A stretch of DNA of 64,000 bases from NCBI RefSeq assembly GCF_026262505.1, contig NC_067207.1, positions 2,674,252 to 2,738,251 on the forward strand, given 5' to 3'. Below the pieces are notes generated by a model. It worked only from the letters and a program-made list of their open reading frames with translations. It had not been told where the DNA came from and did not search any database. The position numbers and the translations under genes were made by a program. Position 1 is the first letter of the stretch. The number at the start of each line of letters is the position of its first letter. This DNA is from Trichomonas vaginalis G3. Taxonomy: Eukaryota > Parabasalia > Trichomonadida > Trichomonadidae. This document shows, in pieces, positions 28,851-37,235 of the stretch.

Positions 28851-29075
28851 ATGAGCTTGTTCTTGAAGGTCATTCATGATGAAATAACTGTTGTAGAAGA
28901 TGTTAGCAATTGTTCAGACATTTTATTGAGAATAGATGAGATAAGAAAGAAGTTAGATAGACCGCAAAGCGATGAGGGCGAAGCCTGTGAGAACGCTTAT
29001 GTTTCATTGACTTTCTCCAGTAACGAGAACTTTTATGAGATAATATTGAAGAGAGATGATTTTAATATGGTGTAA
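28851..29075 (+). CDS. Small Maverick protein, 74 aa
   Basis: Starts immediately after the previous stop (TAAATG) and ends immediately before the next ATG, so three genes are packed without spacing. MSLFLKVIHDEITVVEDVSN…, acidic and beta/helical. The codons around 28,965-28,990 run through a GC-rich CCGCAAAGCGATGAGGGCG stretch. Unknown family. Confidence 0.45.
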   Translation: MSLFLKVIHDEITVVEDVSNCSDILLRIDEIRKKLDRPQSDEGEACENAYVSLTFSSNENFYEIILKRDDFNMV

Positions 29076-29603
29076 ATGGTAGATTGGGCAGCTTTAGGCG
29101 CAATGGGAACAAAAGCATTAGCATTTGGAGCAAAAGCACTTGGAGCTTATGACGCAGTAAATAAAATGAGTGGAGGAAGGGTTTTGAAGACATTAGATGC
29201 AAATAAAGGGAAGATTGGAGGCTGGGTTGCAAAGAAGTTAAGATTAAATAAAATAGGGCTCATAAATAAAGCATCCAATTTGGTTGCGACTGAGTCAGAA
29301 AATGCTTTAGGAAAGGACGATGAGTTTGCAAAACACGCAAAAGACTTTAATGACCAGATGAAAGGTGAAACAATGCATTTAAATAGAGTCGATGGAACTA
29401 AAGAAAATGTTTCTTCTCCACTAGTAGTTCTTCCATACGGACCTTATGGAATGTATGGAAACCCTTACGAAAGACCATTTGACCCATTGACTGGTGGAAG
29501 TAACTGGTATCATTACGGCCGAAGAAGAAAGACAGTCAAGTTGGAGACAGACGTGAAGAAAGCAACTAAAAAGAAACCAAGGAAGAGAGTTATAAAGCAA
29601 TGA
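29076..29603 (+). CDS. Basic Maverick core/membrane-active protein, 175 aa
   Basis: Starts MVDWAALGAMGTKALAFGAK, a Gly/Ala-rich hydrophobic helix. A helical linker follows, then a Tyr/Gly/Pro segment (VLPYGPYGMYGNPYERPF) and a strongly basic tail (RRRKTVKLETDVKKATKKKPRKR). The design resembles internal virion proteins that bind DNA and membranes (adenovirus core or protein VI style); inference only. Intact here. Its last ~70 codons recur at 30263-30478 in fragment E. Confidence 0.5.
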   Translation: MVDWAALGAMGTKALAFGAKALGAYDAVNKMSGGRVLKTLDANKGKIGGWVAKKLRLNKIGLINKASNLVATESENALGKDDEFAKHAKDFNDQMKGETMHLNRVDGTKENVSSPLVVLPYGPYGMYGNPYERPFDPLTGGSNWYHYGRRRKTVKLETDVKKATKKKPRKRVIKQ

Positions 29604-29735
29604 ATTCAACAGGGTGAAAAAAGAGGTGAGATCTCACCACTTCACCTAAATATATTTTTGGGCTATGTTTTCATACGTGTGAGGGTGGTGATATCATTAA
29701 TTTTTAAGTTTATTTTTTATTTTATTTTTATATAA

Positions 29736-30056
29736 ATGACGAAAACTATTGAGATAACAAACTACAACGGTCATGAGTTCAAGAATTTGTTCTTCGTTCC
29801 TCGTGAAAATACATTCTATCAGATACGAGGGAGAAAGGGTAAAGTTAGTTTGAGCGTTTATGACTACAAGCATAATGGAAAGTTTATACAAGCATACGAT
29901 ACAAACGGTAAGCGTGTTTCATTAGCTTTGTCAAAACTTACTAACATTTATTTTGACAGTGATTTTGACCTATATGAAGAAGAAAGTGAGTCAGAAGATT
30001 ATGAGCTGTTATGTGAAGCACAGCAATGGGAGGAGTTGCAATACTTTTGTAAGTGA
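29736..30056 (+). CDS. Accessory gene at right end of copy C, 106 aa
   Basis: Starts MTKTIEITNYNGHEFKNLFF behind TTTTATTTTTATATAAATG. Beta-rich (SH3-like look: REN..YQIRGRKGKVSLSVYD) with an acidic tail (YEEESESEDYE). Sequence on both sides is repeated in fragment E, but E has a different gene in this slot (30632-31066, opposite strand), so this is exchangeable cargo. Unknown function. Confidence 0.5.
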   Translation: MTKTIEITNYNGHEFKNLFFVPRENTFYQIRGRKGKVSLSVYDYKHNGKFIQAYDTNGKRVSLALSKLTNIYFDSDFDLYEEESESEDYELLCEAQQWEELQYFCK

Positions 30057-30205
30057 GAACGTTTATTTTTTACAGTAGTGAAGTCGTTTGTGAAAACGTT
30101 AGTGAGGTGAAATGGTTGGCGGCTTTGTAAATATTTAAGGTTAAGTTAGTGTTGTCGTTTGTGTTGTAAAATATACGTTAATGGTTTTGTAAAGTGTCAA
30201 ATTCA

Positions 30206-30252
30206 CATATCAGGGGTAAGGAGGCGCGCAGTGCCTCCGTACCCTTGATATG
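30206..30252. repeat. Terminal hairpin at right end of copy C
   Basis: A 47-base imperfect palindrome: CATATCA(A)GGGTA arms around a GGAGGCGCGCAGTGCCTCC core. It is about ten bases inside the inferred end (30,262). The inferred terminal bases …GTTTACTAACT resemble those of fragment E (…CTTACTAACT). Confidence 0.65.
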
Positions 30253-30262
30253 TTTACTAACT

Positions 30263-30478
30263 GATGGAACTAAAGAAAATGTTTCTTCTCCACCAGCGGT
30301 TTATCCATACGGACCTTATGGAATGTATGGAAACCCTTATGAACGACCATTTCACCCATTGACTGGTGGAAGTAATTGGTATCATTACGGCCGAAGAAGA
30401 AAGACAGTCAAGTTGGAGACAGACGTGAAGAAAGCAACTAAAAAGAAACCAAGGAAGAGAGTTATAAAGCAATGAATT
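30263..30478 (+). pseudogene. Partial copy of the basic Maverick protein gene
   Basis: Encodes a DGTKENVSSPPAVYPYGP…-type segment and the basic tail, nearly identical to the last ~70 codons of 29076-29603 (Val/Ala and Asp/His-type differences only). The upstream part is absent because the sequence begins at the end of copy C. Fragment of a fossil gene. Confidence 0.7.
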
Positions 30479-30610
30479 CAACAGGGTGAAAAAACAGGTG
30501 AAAAAAGAGGTGAAATCTCACCACTTCACCTAAATTTATTTTGTGCTATGTTTTCATACGTGTGAGGGTGGTGATATCATTAATTTTTAAGTTTATTTTT
30601 TTATAAATGA
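30263..30610 (+). repeat. Direct repeat of 29391-29739
   Basis: About 350 bases repeated with roughly 5-8% differences, including the gene tail, the AGGTGAAATCTCACCACTTCACCT hairpin-like block after the stop, the TTTTCATACGTGTGAGGGTGG stretch and the T-rich leader of the next gene. A small length difference lies in the GGTGAAAAAA run. It shows that C and E are recent relatives. Confidence 0.75.
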
Positions 30611-30631
30611 CAGAACAAAAATATAACATTT

Positions 30632-31066
30632 CTACTCAACAGGAATGAGACCCTTACTGACTATGTATTCGTTTAATGCTTGATGAAAACAATGGTACAT
30701 ATTATCGTATGGGTATACACAACGTCTGTTTCCATCGTCGTCGTATATGTAGAGCTCAAATCCAGTCCAACCTTCTTTTGTACAATATGTAGCTTTATTT
30801 AAGTATGCATTTATGTAGATAAGGCAATTTTCTTCATCGCTCCAGAAATAATTTTTGTTCTTTGTTGAAATAGTTTTCGTTCCTCTGCGACCATAAGGAA
30901 TGTATGCAATGAACTTTGCGCCATAAGGGATTGTAATATATTCAGGGTTTCTTTCATCGTCAATGGGTCTGTCTTTGTTAAAATGCATGTTTCTCAGTTT
31001 TACTTGAGTTTTGAATAGTTCACGGAAACGTTCTGGGAAAGAGTCATAGTAAATGTAGTCGGACAT
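30632..31066 (-). CDS. Accessory gene at right end of fragment E, 144 aa
   Basis: Starts MSDYIYYDSFPERFRELFKT. Aromatic and charged, with ITIPYGAKFIAYIPYGRRG and LYIYDDDGNRRCVYPYDN; probably a compact alpha/beta protein. It occupies the cargo slot that holds 29736-30056 in copy C, on the opposite strand. No family is recognised. Looks whole. Confidence 0.5.
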   Translation of the reverse strand: MSDYIYYDSFPERFRELFKTQVKLRNMHFNKDRPIDDERNPEYITIPYGAKFIAYIPYGRRGTKTISTKNKNYFWSDEENCLIYINAYLNKATYCTKEGWTGFELYIYDDDGNRRCVYPYDNMYHCFHQALNEYIVSKGLIPVE

Positions 31067-31124
31067 GTCTTTGTAATGAAATTAAAAATTTAAAAAAATA
31101 AAAATAAGGTTATTTTTATTTAGT

Positions 31125-31190
31125 GAGGACGGTAGTGAAGTCGTTAGTGAAGTGGTTAGTGAAGTCGTTAGTGAAGTCGTTTATGTGTCA
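31125..31190. repeat. Subterminal short repeats GTTAGTGAAGTCG in E
   Basis: Four or five tandem variants of a ~15-base unit (TAGTGAAGTCGT/TAGTGAAGTGGT). A shorter version lies near 30,075-30,110 in copy C (AGTGAAGTCGTTTGTG, GTTAGTGAGGTG). They sit at the same distance from both element ends, so they may be binding sites for integrase or terminal protein (inference). Confidence 0.5.
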
Positions 31191-31277
31191 GATGGTTTTG
31201 TAAATATTTAAGGTTAAGTTGGTGTTATGGTTGTGTTGTAAAATATACGTTACCGGTTTCGTAAAGTGTCAAAACCG

Positions 31278-31322
31278 CTAAGTGGTGTACGGAGGCGCGC
31301 AGTGCCACAGTACGCAACTTAG
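31278..31322. repeat. Terminal hairpin at right end of fragment E
   Basis: A 45-base imperfect palindrome with outer arms CTAAGT/ACTTAG and inner GTAC/GTAC flanking GGAGGCGCGCAGTGCCACA, just inside the terminus at 31,333. Its core equals that of the copy C hairpin, but the outer arms are different in sequence while still paired, suggesting the fold is what is kept. Confidence 0.65.
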
Positions 31323-31327
31323 TCTTA

Positions 31328-31789
31328 CTAACTGATAACACACGTTAATTTATCTGCAAACGGAGGGTACTTAAATAATGGGGTATAATCATCTAATAAT
31401 ATTTCGCTTAAACTCAAGGATTCATCACCATTTGTTTCATCTTCATCTTGATCATCAGAATCATCTTCATTGTCATTGAGAGTTTCAAGATCTGCCTTTT
31501 CTGCTTCTTGTTCTAATTCGTCTGCAGTTCCATCTTGTATTTTTCTTTGTTCATTGATTTTTTTCATTTGCAGAGATCTTTGATAGCTTAGAGCACGGTT
31601 TTTGGAAGCTGCAATCATTGATTTAATAGTATTCTCTTGTAATAGTTTTGATTGATTGGGACTTGTTTGATAATCTGCGATATTATTATAAATAACACCA
31701 GGAAGTTTTTCTTTAATAAGCTTTTCAAGCTTCTTAAATGTGGCAATATCTACACATGATAAATTAATTTCTATCTTCTCACTGTTCAT
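31328..31789 (-). pseudogene. Host acidic protein gene interrupted by Maverick end
   Basis: Reads from the ATG at 31789 (an initiator-like TCATTA overlaps the ATG), 153 residues. The N-terminal part is MNSEKIEINLSCVDIATFKKLEKLIKEKLPG. A Gln/Lys-rich helical part follows (KNRALSYQRSLQMKKINEQRK), then a long acidic region (ADLETLNDNEDDSDDQDEDE) and PLFKYPPFADKLTCVIS. The last Ser and the stop come from the Maverick terminus, so the original 3' part of the gene is displaced. Probably a nuclear protein from its charge pattern; no family recognised. Upstream, to about 31,847, is ordinary AT-rich spacer. Confidence 0.5.
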
Positions 31790-31847
31790 AATGATTTGTG
31801 GGAAAATGATTAAGTGGCCGAACACTTAAAGCATTTCTTTTTCGTTT

Positions 31848-33537
31848 TATATCAAAACAGATTTAGATAGCTTAAAACAATATAGTTTACGCATAAATAC
31901 ATCTTGATAATTAAAAAAAAAGATTAATGCATTCAAACTTAAAAAAAAGATATATTCGGATCAATTTCAATATTATTGATTTTTTAATGTAAAAACTATG
32001 TCTACATAGATCTCAAACAATTTTATTAGATACTCTTTTTCCCAATTTTTTTCAAAATCTCTTTTTACATATCAAAAATTGTATTTTTCAATTTCATTTT
32101 TATTTTTTCCATATTTTTTTTGGAATTTGGATATGCGTCCAAAGTAGTTATGTCATTAGAAAAATATTAGATATCTGAAGAGAAAATGATAACTTAGAGA
32201 GTTTTAAAGATTTTATTTTCGAATACAAATATAGACCTCAGAGGAATACATTCTAAATAAATTTGTATCTGAGGGTGAATAAATAAGAACAAAATTTAAA
32301 GGGTTAGCATAAATAATGTAGAAATTAAGATTGGAATTTAAATTTAATACAAAATTAAAGGGAATGAATTTGCGATTAGTAGGGTATGGCAAATGGATTG
32401 GGAAACATTGGTTACACATGAAAATTATCAGATGTAAGAATTTGGTGCAGATATTTTAAAAATGAGATCTGAGTGCTTAAACATTAAAAGTAGATCTTAT
32501 CAAAAAGATCTGAGGAAGTAGATCTTAGCAACAAGATCTGAGGAAGTAGATCTTAGCAACAAGATCTGAGGAAGTAGATTTGAGAGTCGAGAGTTTGGAT
32601 CTTAGCAACAAGATCTGAGGAAGTAGATCTTAGCAACAAGATCTGAGGAAGTAGATTTGAGAGTCGAGAGTTTGGATCTTAGCAACAAGATCTGAGGAAG
32701 TAGATCTTAGCAACAAGATCTGAGGAAGTAGATCTTAGCAACAAGATCTGAGGAAGTAGATCTTAGCAACAAGATCTGAGGAAGTAGATTTGAGAGTCGA
32801 GAGTTTGGATCTTAGCAACAAGATCTGAGGAAGTAGATCTTAGCAACAAGATCTGAGGAAGTAGATTTGAGAGTCGAGAGTTTGGATCTTAGCAACAAGA
32901 TCTGAGGAAGTAGATTTGAGAGTCGAGAGTTTGGATCTTAGCAACTAGATCTGAGAGTTTTATCATTTCCGGCATATTGGGCCGAAAAGGAGTGATCCGC
33001 GTAAGTATGAAAAAAAGTGAATTTTGTTGTATGGTGTTTTTTATTATATCCGTTTCTCTCACAATTTTCAATAAATATTATTGTTCAAACGGAAATATAA
33101 ATAAACAATTCAAAAATAAAAATGTAAATGTAAATTGAAAATGTATTATAAACATGCTAAAAAGCGTATATTTTAAACTTAAAGGAAAAATGAAATTCGT
33201 AAAAATGAGCATGATGTTTGATAAGGGAGTTTCATTTTTTTTTTCAAAAAAATTAAGGAACTTAAATTGAGATTATCAGGCTATGTAGTGGTATTTTTAC
33301 GATCTGACTGCAGAAATCGAATCAGCGAGACCCGAAGATTCATATTCCGCTGGAAAAATAGGGTTTCGAGGCGTAGATAGGGATAAAAAGATGCTTTAAG
33401 AAGATCTCAGTAGAAATATGGTTTATAAGAGGATATAGGTCAGGATATAAGATTATGAAAATTGAAGAAGTGAATTATCAAGATGTATTTATGAGTAAAC
33501 TATATTGTTTTAAGCTATCTAAATCTGTTTTGATATA
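31848..33537. mobile_element. Non-autonomous inverted-repeat DNA element, 1.69 kb
   Basis: The 65 bases at 31848-31912 (starting TATATCAAAACAG) recur as an almost perfect reverse complement at 33473-33537 (ending CTGTTTTGATATA), with about one mismatch. The outer edges are flanked by or begin with TA repeats, compatible with a TA target duplication as in Tc1/mariner-type elements, though this is not proven. The interior has no gene: it holds AT-rich DNA and a 28-bp minisatellite (32483-32962). Probably a large MITE-like non-autonomous transposon. Confidence 0.7.
32483..32962. repeat. Minisatellite, 28-bp unit with interspersed 21-bp unit
   Basis: A tandem array of GATCTTAGCAACAAGATCTGAGGAAGTA (28 bp, containing AGATCT sites), with a second unit GATTTGAGAGTCGAGAGTTTG (21 bp) inserted after every one to four copies. 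This gives a higher-order pattern such as 28-28-21, 28-28-21, 28-28-28-28-21. It lies inside the inverted-repeat element. The mixed order suggests unequal exchange among both units. Confidence 0.85.
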
Positions 33538-34129
33538 AATTAAAGCGTATACTTATGCAAAATGCGAAATTTAAATTAATACTTTTTTTGCTATTTGGAC
33601 ACAAAGCTAACAATCCATCCAATAGATGACGTATACCTAGCGAGATGAAGCATTTTAACATGAAAGACAAAAATCTGATTACTTGTGTTGAAAGTTTCTG
33701 TATTTCGTCTTCTTCCAAACACAGCGTTCAGATGCAGAAGAAAATGCAGCCGTAATGACGCAAAAAGACACTAAAATAAATTGGAGAATTTCTGTAAAGT
33801 TTTTACTGAGCTTTGTTATTGAACCCGAATTTGTTGCTGAGTGACAGGATATTAAATCTACGACATTCATGAGTAATTGTTATCAATTTGTCAATAAATT
33901 ATGTTGAAGATGGTTTAAATGTCTTCGAAGGCATGAAAATAGATCCTAAATCTGTTTGAGTTAATAAAAGAGAACAAATGTTGAAAGAGTTGTCATATTG
34001 CCTACAAAATTTTCAAACATTTGCATTGAGACAATGTGAAAAAATGATGTCCAAAATGCCTTTACTAAAATATTTTTAATTTGAATCATAACAAGGAAAA
34101 ACAATAATGGCAGAATAAGAAAAAAAAAC
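33538..34129. other. Spacer, no gene seen
   Basis: AT-rich. The minus-strand frames of about 60 codons here do not resemble proteins, and the edges of the inverted-repeat element lie to the left. Confidence 0.5.
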
Positions 34130-34208
34130 AAAGATGTTATGATTTGAACAGTTGCCTTTTAGATTCAAAAAGAGCATAGCGTTCCCAACCACTACACTAC
34201 CTTCCTTT
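34130..34208 (-). other. tRNA-like relic
   Basis: On the minus strand the sequence contains a tRNA D-arm/A-box block (TAGTGTAGTGGTTGGGAACG), a 5-bp CTTTT/AAAAG stem with a 7-base loop where the anticodon arm should be, and a T-loop/B-box (GTTCAAATC). Acceptor pairing (AAAGGAA with CATCTTT) is only partly preserved, the T stem is poor and there is no U before the anticodon, so this is a decayed tRNA or the head of a tRNA-derived short repeat, not a working tRNA. Confidence 0.4.
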
Positions 34209-35319
34209 CCGATAAAAAGCTGAATAATTAGTATTTAATGAATTCTCCAGCTTGGGGATTTGCGGCTTTTCCAAAATCTGTTATGATAGTTCTATATAGC
34301 AATTGATATATAATATGTTTTTTATAATCAAATAATTTTTTAGTCCAGATGAATTTTTTAAAATTTCAAAGTCTTTCCATTCTACTAACGCTCTTCACAT
34401 CCATATTCTTTACCATATATGTAATATAACGCCTTATTTTAATTCCCATGTTTACGATTTATTTGTCGAAAAACTGTCTTGCCCATTAACATCTCGGAAA
34501 AATTTTCGACTTTTTGAATGGCCGTTTTCAAGATCTCAAAAACTGTGGGATATTTTTTACAAAGCTAATCGATATTTATTTACCACATATATGTACTATA
34601 CAATGCACCTGGTTTCATCGAATTTTTACCGTCAGTTTTCTCGTGAGACTACCTTTCACTTTTTATTTGAATTTTAAATTTCTTAAATAAATAAATGCAA
34701 AGGAGGTCTATAAGCTTTGGTCTAATATTATGGTTTTGAAAATTTTGAATTGAATCAAAATTATTGAAAAAGATAAATGAGGTGTCAAAAATGGAAAATC
34801 AGCAAATAATGTATAAAAATAAATCGAATAAAAATATAACAAATTTCGAGCCATAGTATAACTGTCAAAATTCTATCCATTGTGATATAAAATTATTATA
34901 CTTAACAAGGAAGTGAATAAAAACAATTTATATTTTATCTGCCATACCTTTCAAATTTCACTATTCATTTTTCCGTGTAAACCTTTTAATTTCTCTCAAT
35001 TATCAATTCACATGATACATTTTTGAAAAAGTAAGTATAAAAAATCAGATACATAATGTCCTTTTTTGCATAATATTCATATATTTGTTCTTGCTGAGTC
35101 TGTGCATGAGCGAAAACTCGATTTTAATTTGAGAACGAGTAGTTCGGAAATCATTCAGTTTCATTCTAGAAGCTGGTCGTTCTAAGCTATTATTTGGGAA
35201 CTACTTCTTCTGCTATAAGGATATTTAACCCCTTTTGCACTAATTTATAAGGTTCTTGTTAAGGTTCGAGCTGGACCAAATAAATCTATCGTCCCGATTC
35301 TCACCATCTTTTAGTGGTG
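34209..35319. other. Spacer, no gene seen
   Basis: AT-rich intergenic DNA of about 1.1 kb. I see no open frame of protein-like composition, RNA gene or repeat array. The promoter of the next gene is at its right end. Confidence 0.5.
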
Positions 35320-35325
35320 TCACTT
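35320..35325 (+). promoter_or_regulatory. Trichomonad initiator (Inr) of the membrane-protein gene
   Basis: TCACTT, matching the Trichomonas initiator consensus TCAYTW, 17 bases before the ATG at 35343. It decides the start: the frame is open further upstream but has no ATG there. Confidence 0.6.
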
Positions 35326-35342
35326 TTTGGAAAATACAAAAA

Positions 35343-36650
35343 ATGAATTTACAGCAACTATCATTATCAGAAGCGATCACTAATGAGTCATTGGAGATAA
35401 ATAGTGAAACTGTCAACCCCAGAACCATTAGAAAGTACAAATCTGCAAATTTCGAAACTCAATCAATTTCAAATTCTGATCGATTGATATTTTACCTTGC
35501 TCTTATCTTGGCATTGGTTAGTTCGGCCAATATATTTCGAACAAAGTATTGCATTGAAAAAGTTTTCGATGTAAATTCATTCGCTCAACTAGAAAGCGTA
35601 AATTTACTTACATTTGCAGATCTTGATATTACTTATGATGTATTTTCCGTTTATCTTACAATAATTCGTAATGGTTTATATTTACAACACAATGATATTT
35701 TAATTCATAACCTGACAATCAGTTTCGATGAATTAACGACAACCCCTAACGATTTATTGCATGAAGCATTCGAAACTCGAGCTTATTTTCCATTAAACAG
35801 CAAAATATCCCGACCAATTTTTTTAATGCGAGGATATGATCAGCACATTTCTAGGATTCTATTTCAAGATTTCATTACAGCTGATTGGCGAGGAGTCACG
35901 CAAATCGAAATGAAAATTTTCGGATATGTCGGAATTATTAGTCAAATGAAATGGATTACTTTCGGAATAGCTGTTGGAGCCATTCTATCAATAATAGAGA
36001 ATTACTACGAAGCTAAAAATGACAAAAATCTATTATTTTCTAATTACGAATATTTCCTCATTGGAGGTATTATTTTAGCATTGAACCCTCTTAGGCTTAT
36101 ATCAAGTGACTTTGATGTATTACAAATTTACATTGTTTGCTCACTTCTTTTCAAATTTATCTTCAAAACATTTCAACTTATTTATATCTTTAGGCTATCT
36201 TTCCACCAAACAGAGAATCCGAAGATTATTATGTTTGTCGTTGTTTCGTTGTGTACATTGATGGAACTTCTTACAAATAACCAAGCAAACATAAAATACG
36301 TTAGATTTGACATAAATCCGACACATTTCAGTACTATTTCTGCTGCTTGTGATGTCGTATATATGACATTGTTAATAGCTTTTGTTTTGAAAGGTCAAAT
36401 TAACCCATTTAATGTTTCATCATTAGTTTTGTTTATTATTATGTTTATTTTGATTGGATTTATATCTATATTTGCAAAACTTTCGTATTTATTCCTTCCT
36501 TGGCAATTTAACTTTTTCGGGAATTATATTTTGACTAATTTTGAGTTGTTATTCGCACTTTTCTTGGCTACACTTCCTCCCTTCAAACGAGATGTTAGAA
36601 GTGTAATTGGAGCTATCAAATCATCGAATTTTGATCAAAATGAACAATAA
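35343..36650 (+). CDS. Eight-helix membrane protein, possible GOST/Wntless-like
   Basis: 435 residues. A cytosolic Ser/Thr-rich head (about 1-45) precedes one membrane span (about 46-64, LIFYLALILALVSSANIF), a lumenal or extracellular domain of about 140 residues with conserved-looking DITYDVFSVY, HNLTISFDEL and RPIFLMRGYDQH, and then seven closely spaced spans (about 208-410). A single span, a soluble beta-rich domain and a seven-helix bundle is the layout of GOST proteins (Wntless, TMEM87, GPR107-type) in the secretory pathway. I see layout only, not a diagnostic motif; other seven-helix families remain possible. Confidence 0.5.
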   Translation: MNLQQLSLSEAITNESLEINSETVNPRTIRKYKSANFETQSISNSDRLIFYLALILALVSSANIFRTKYCIEKVFDVNSFAQLESVNLLTFADLDITYDVFSVYLTIIRNGLYLQHNDILIHNLTISFDELTTTPNDLLHEAFETRAYFPLNSKISRPIFLMRGYDQHISRILFQDFITADWRGVTQIEMKIFGYVGIISQMKWITFGIAVGAILSIIENYYEAKNDKNLLFSNYEYFLIGGIILALNPLRLISSDFDVLQIYIVCSLLFKFIFKTFQLIYIFRLSFHQTENPKIIMFVVVSLCTLMELLTNNQANIKYVRFDINPTHFSTISAACDVVYMTLLIAFVLKGQINPFNVSSLVLFIIMFILIGFISIFAKLSYLFLPWQFNFFGNYILTNFELLFALFLATLPPFKRDVRSVIGAIKSSNFDQNEQ

Positions 36651-37235
36651 TCACAGTTTTTTGTAATATTGTTTGGTATTTTTCATAATGTTTGTATAGA
36701 TATATATTGTTTGATTAGAATAAACTAATTTTACTTTGATATATTTATTTATAATTTTATTAACTGGCTGCCATACTTTTTGTATTTACACATAAGTTAT
36801 AACATATTTGCTGATGAAGTTTATTTGAAAGAAATCCAACAATGATTAAAAAAATTTGAAGAAAGAGATATTTAAAAGAGATTGATTTACATCATTTAGC
36901 AAGTGACATTCATCTATTTTAAGCAAGAAACTGATATTTTGGGTCCACCTTATTCCTTCGTGCATCATTAAACGGTAAGTTTGAAGTGGTTTAATATCTT
37001 ATTTCTGGTTACTTTAAAATTACTATAAAAAGGAAAGGAAAATCAAAAAAACTACACTCATAATTGCAGAATAAGATGTGAGTATATCTTAGAAATGTAT
37101 CAATTTCATATGCGTGTCATATTGTTGTAGTATTTACTCATTATATTTACGTTTGAATCACTAATCGATTTAATTTATAATATAATTTAAAAAAAAACCT
37201 GAAAGTATCGTTTTTAGGCAAAGGTGATAAAAGTT
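36651..37235. other. Spacer between convergent genes
   Basis: About 585 bases of AT-rich DNA between two convergent host genes. No further gene, RNA or repeat seen. Confidence 0.6.

Larger units (their letters stand above)
23808..30262. mobile_element. Maverick/Polinton copy C (right part)
   Basis: Fossil Maverick copy of about 6.5 kb beginning at the junction with B inside a fibre gene and ending at about 30,262 in CTAACT-type terminal sequence after a GC-rich hairpin. Parts: fibre (minus), LRSLLG-type protein (plus), CCG protein (minus), VxDGxGN protein (plus), packaging ATPase (minus), minor capsid candidate (plus), two small proteins (plus) and an accessory gene. The polymerase/integrase half is absent here. 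The ATPase-to-end half is intact, the left half decayed with about six breaks. It ends directly against fragment E. Confidence 0.75.
30263..31333. mobile_element. Maverick right-arm fragment E, close relative of C
   Basis: This fragment starts in the middle of a gene equal to 29391 onwards and runs to a terminus …CTTACTAACT at 31,333. Its ends repeat C's right arm closely (about 29391-29739 equals 30263-30610; the subterminal region 30,060-30,262 is similar to 31,110-31,333). Either C inserted into E's basic-protein gene or a partial duplication formed the array. Beyond 31,333 host sequence begins: a host gene whose last two codons come from the element's terminal bases. Fossil fragment. Confidence 0.7.

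Noticed and set aside
1-31333. Search for a Ulp1-type cysteine protease in the Maverick block
   Set aside because: I could not find the His/Asp/Cys motif set in any open piece, so no protease was annotated.
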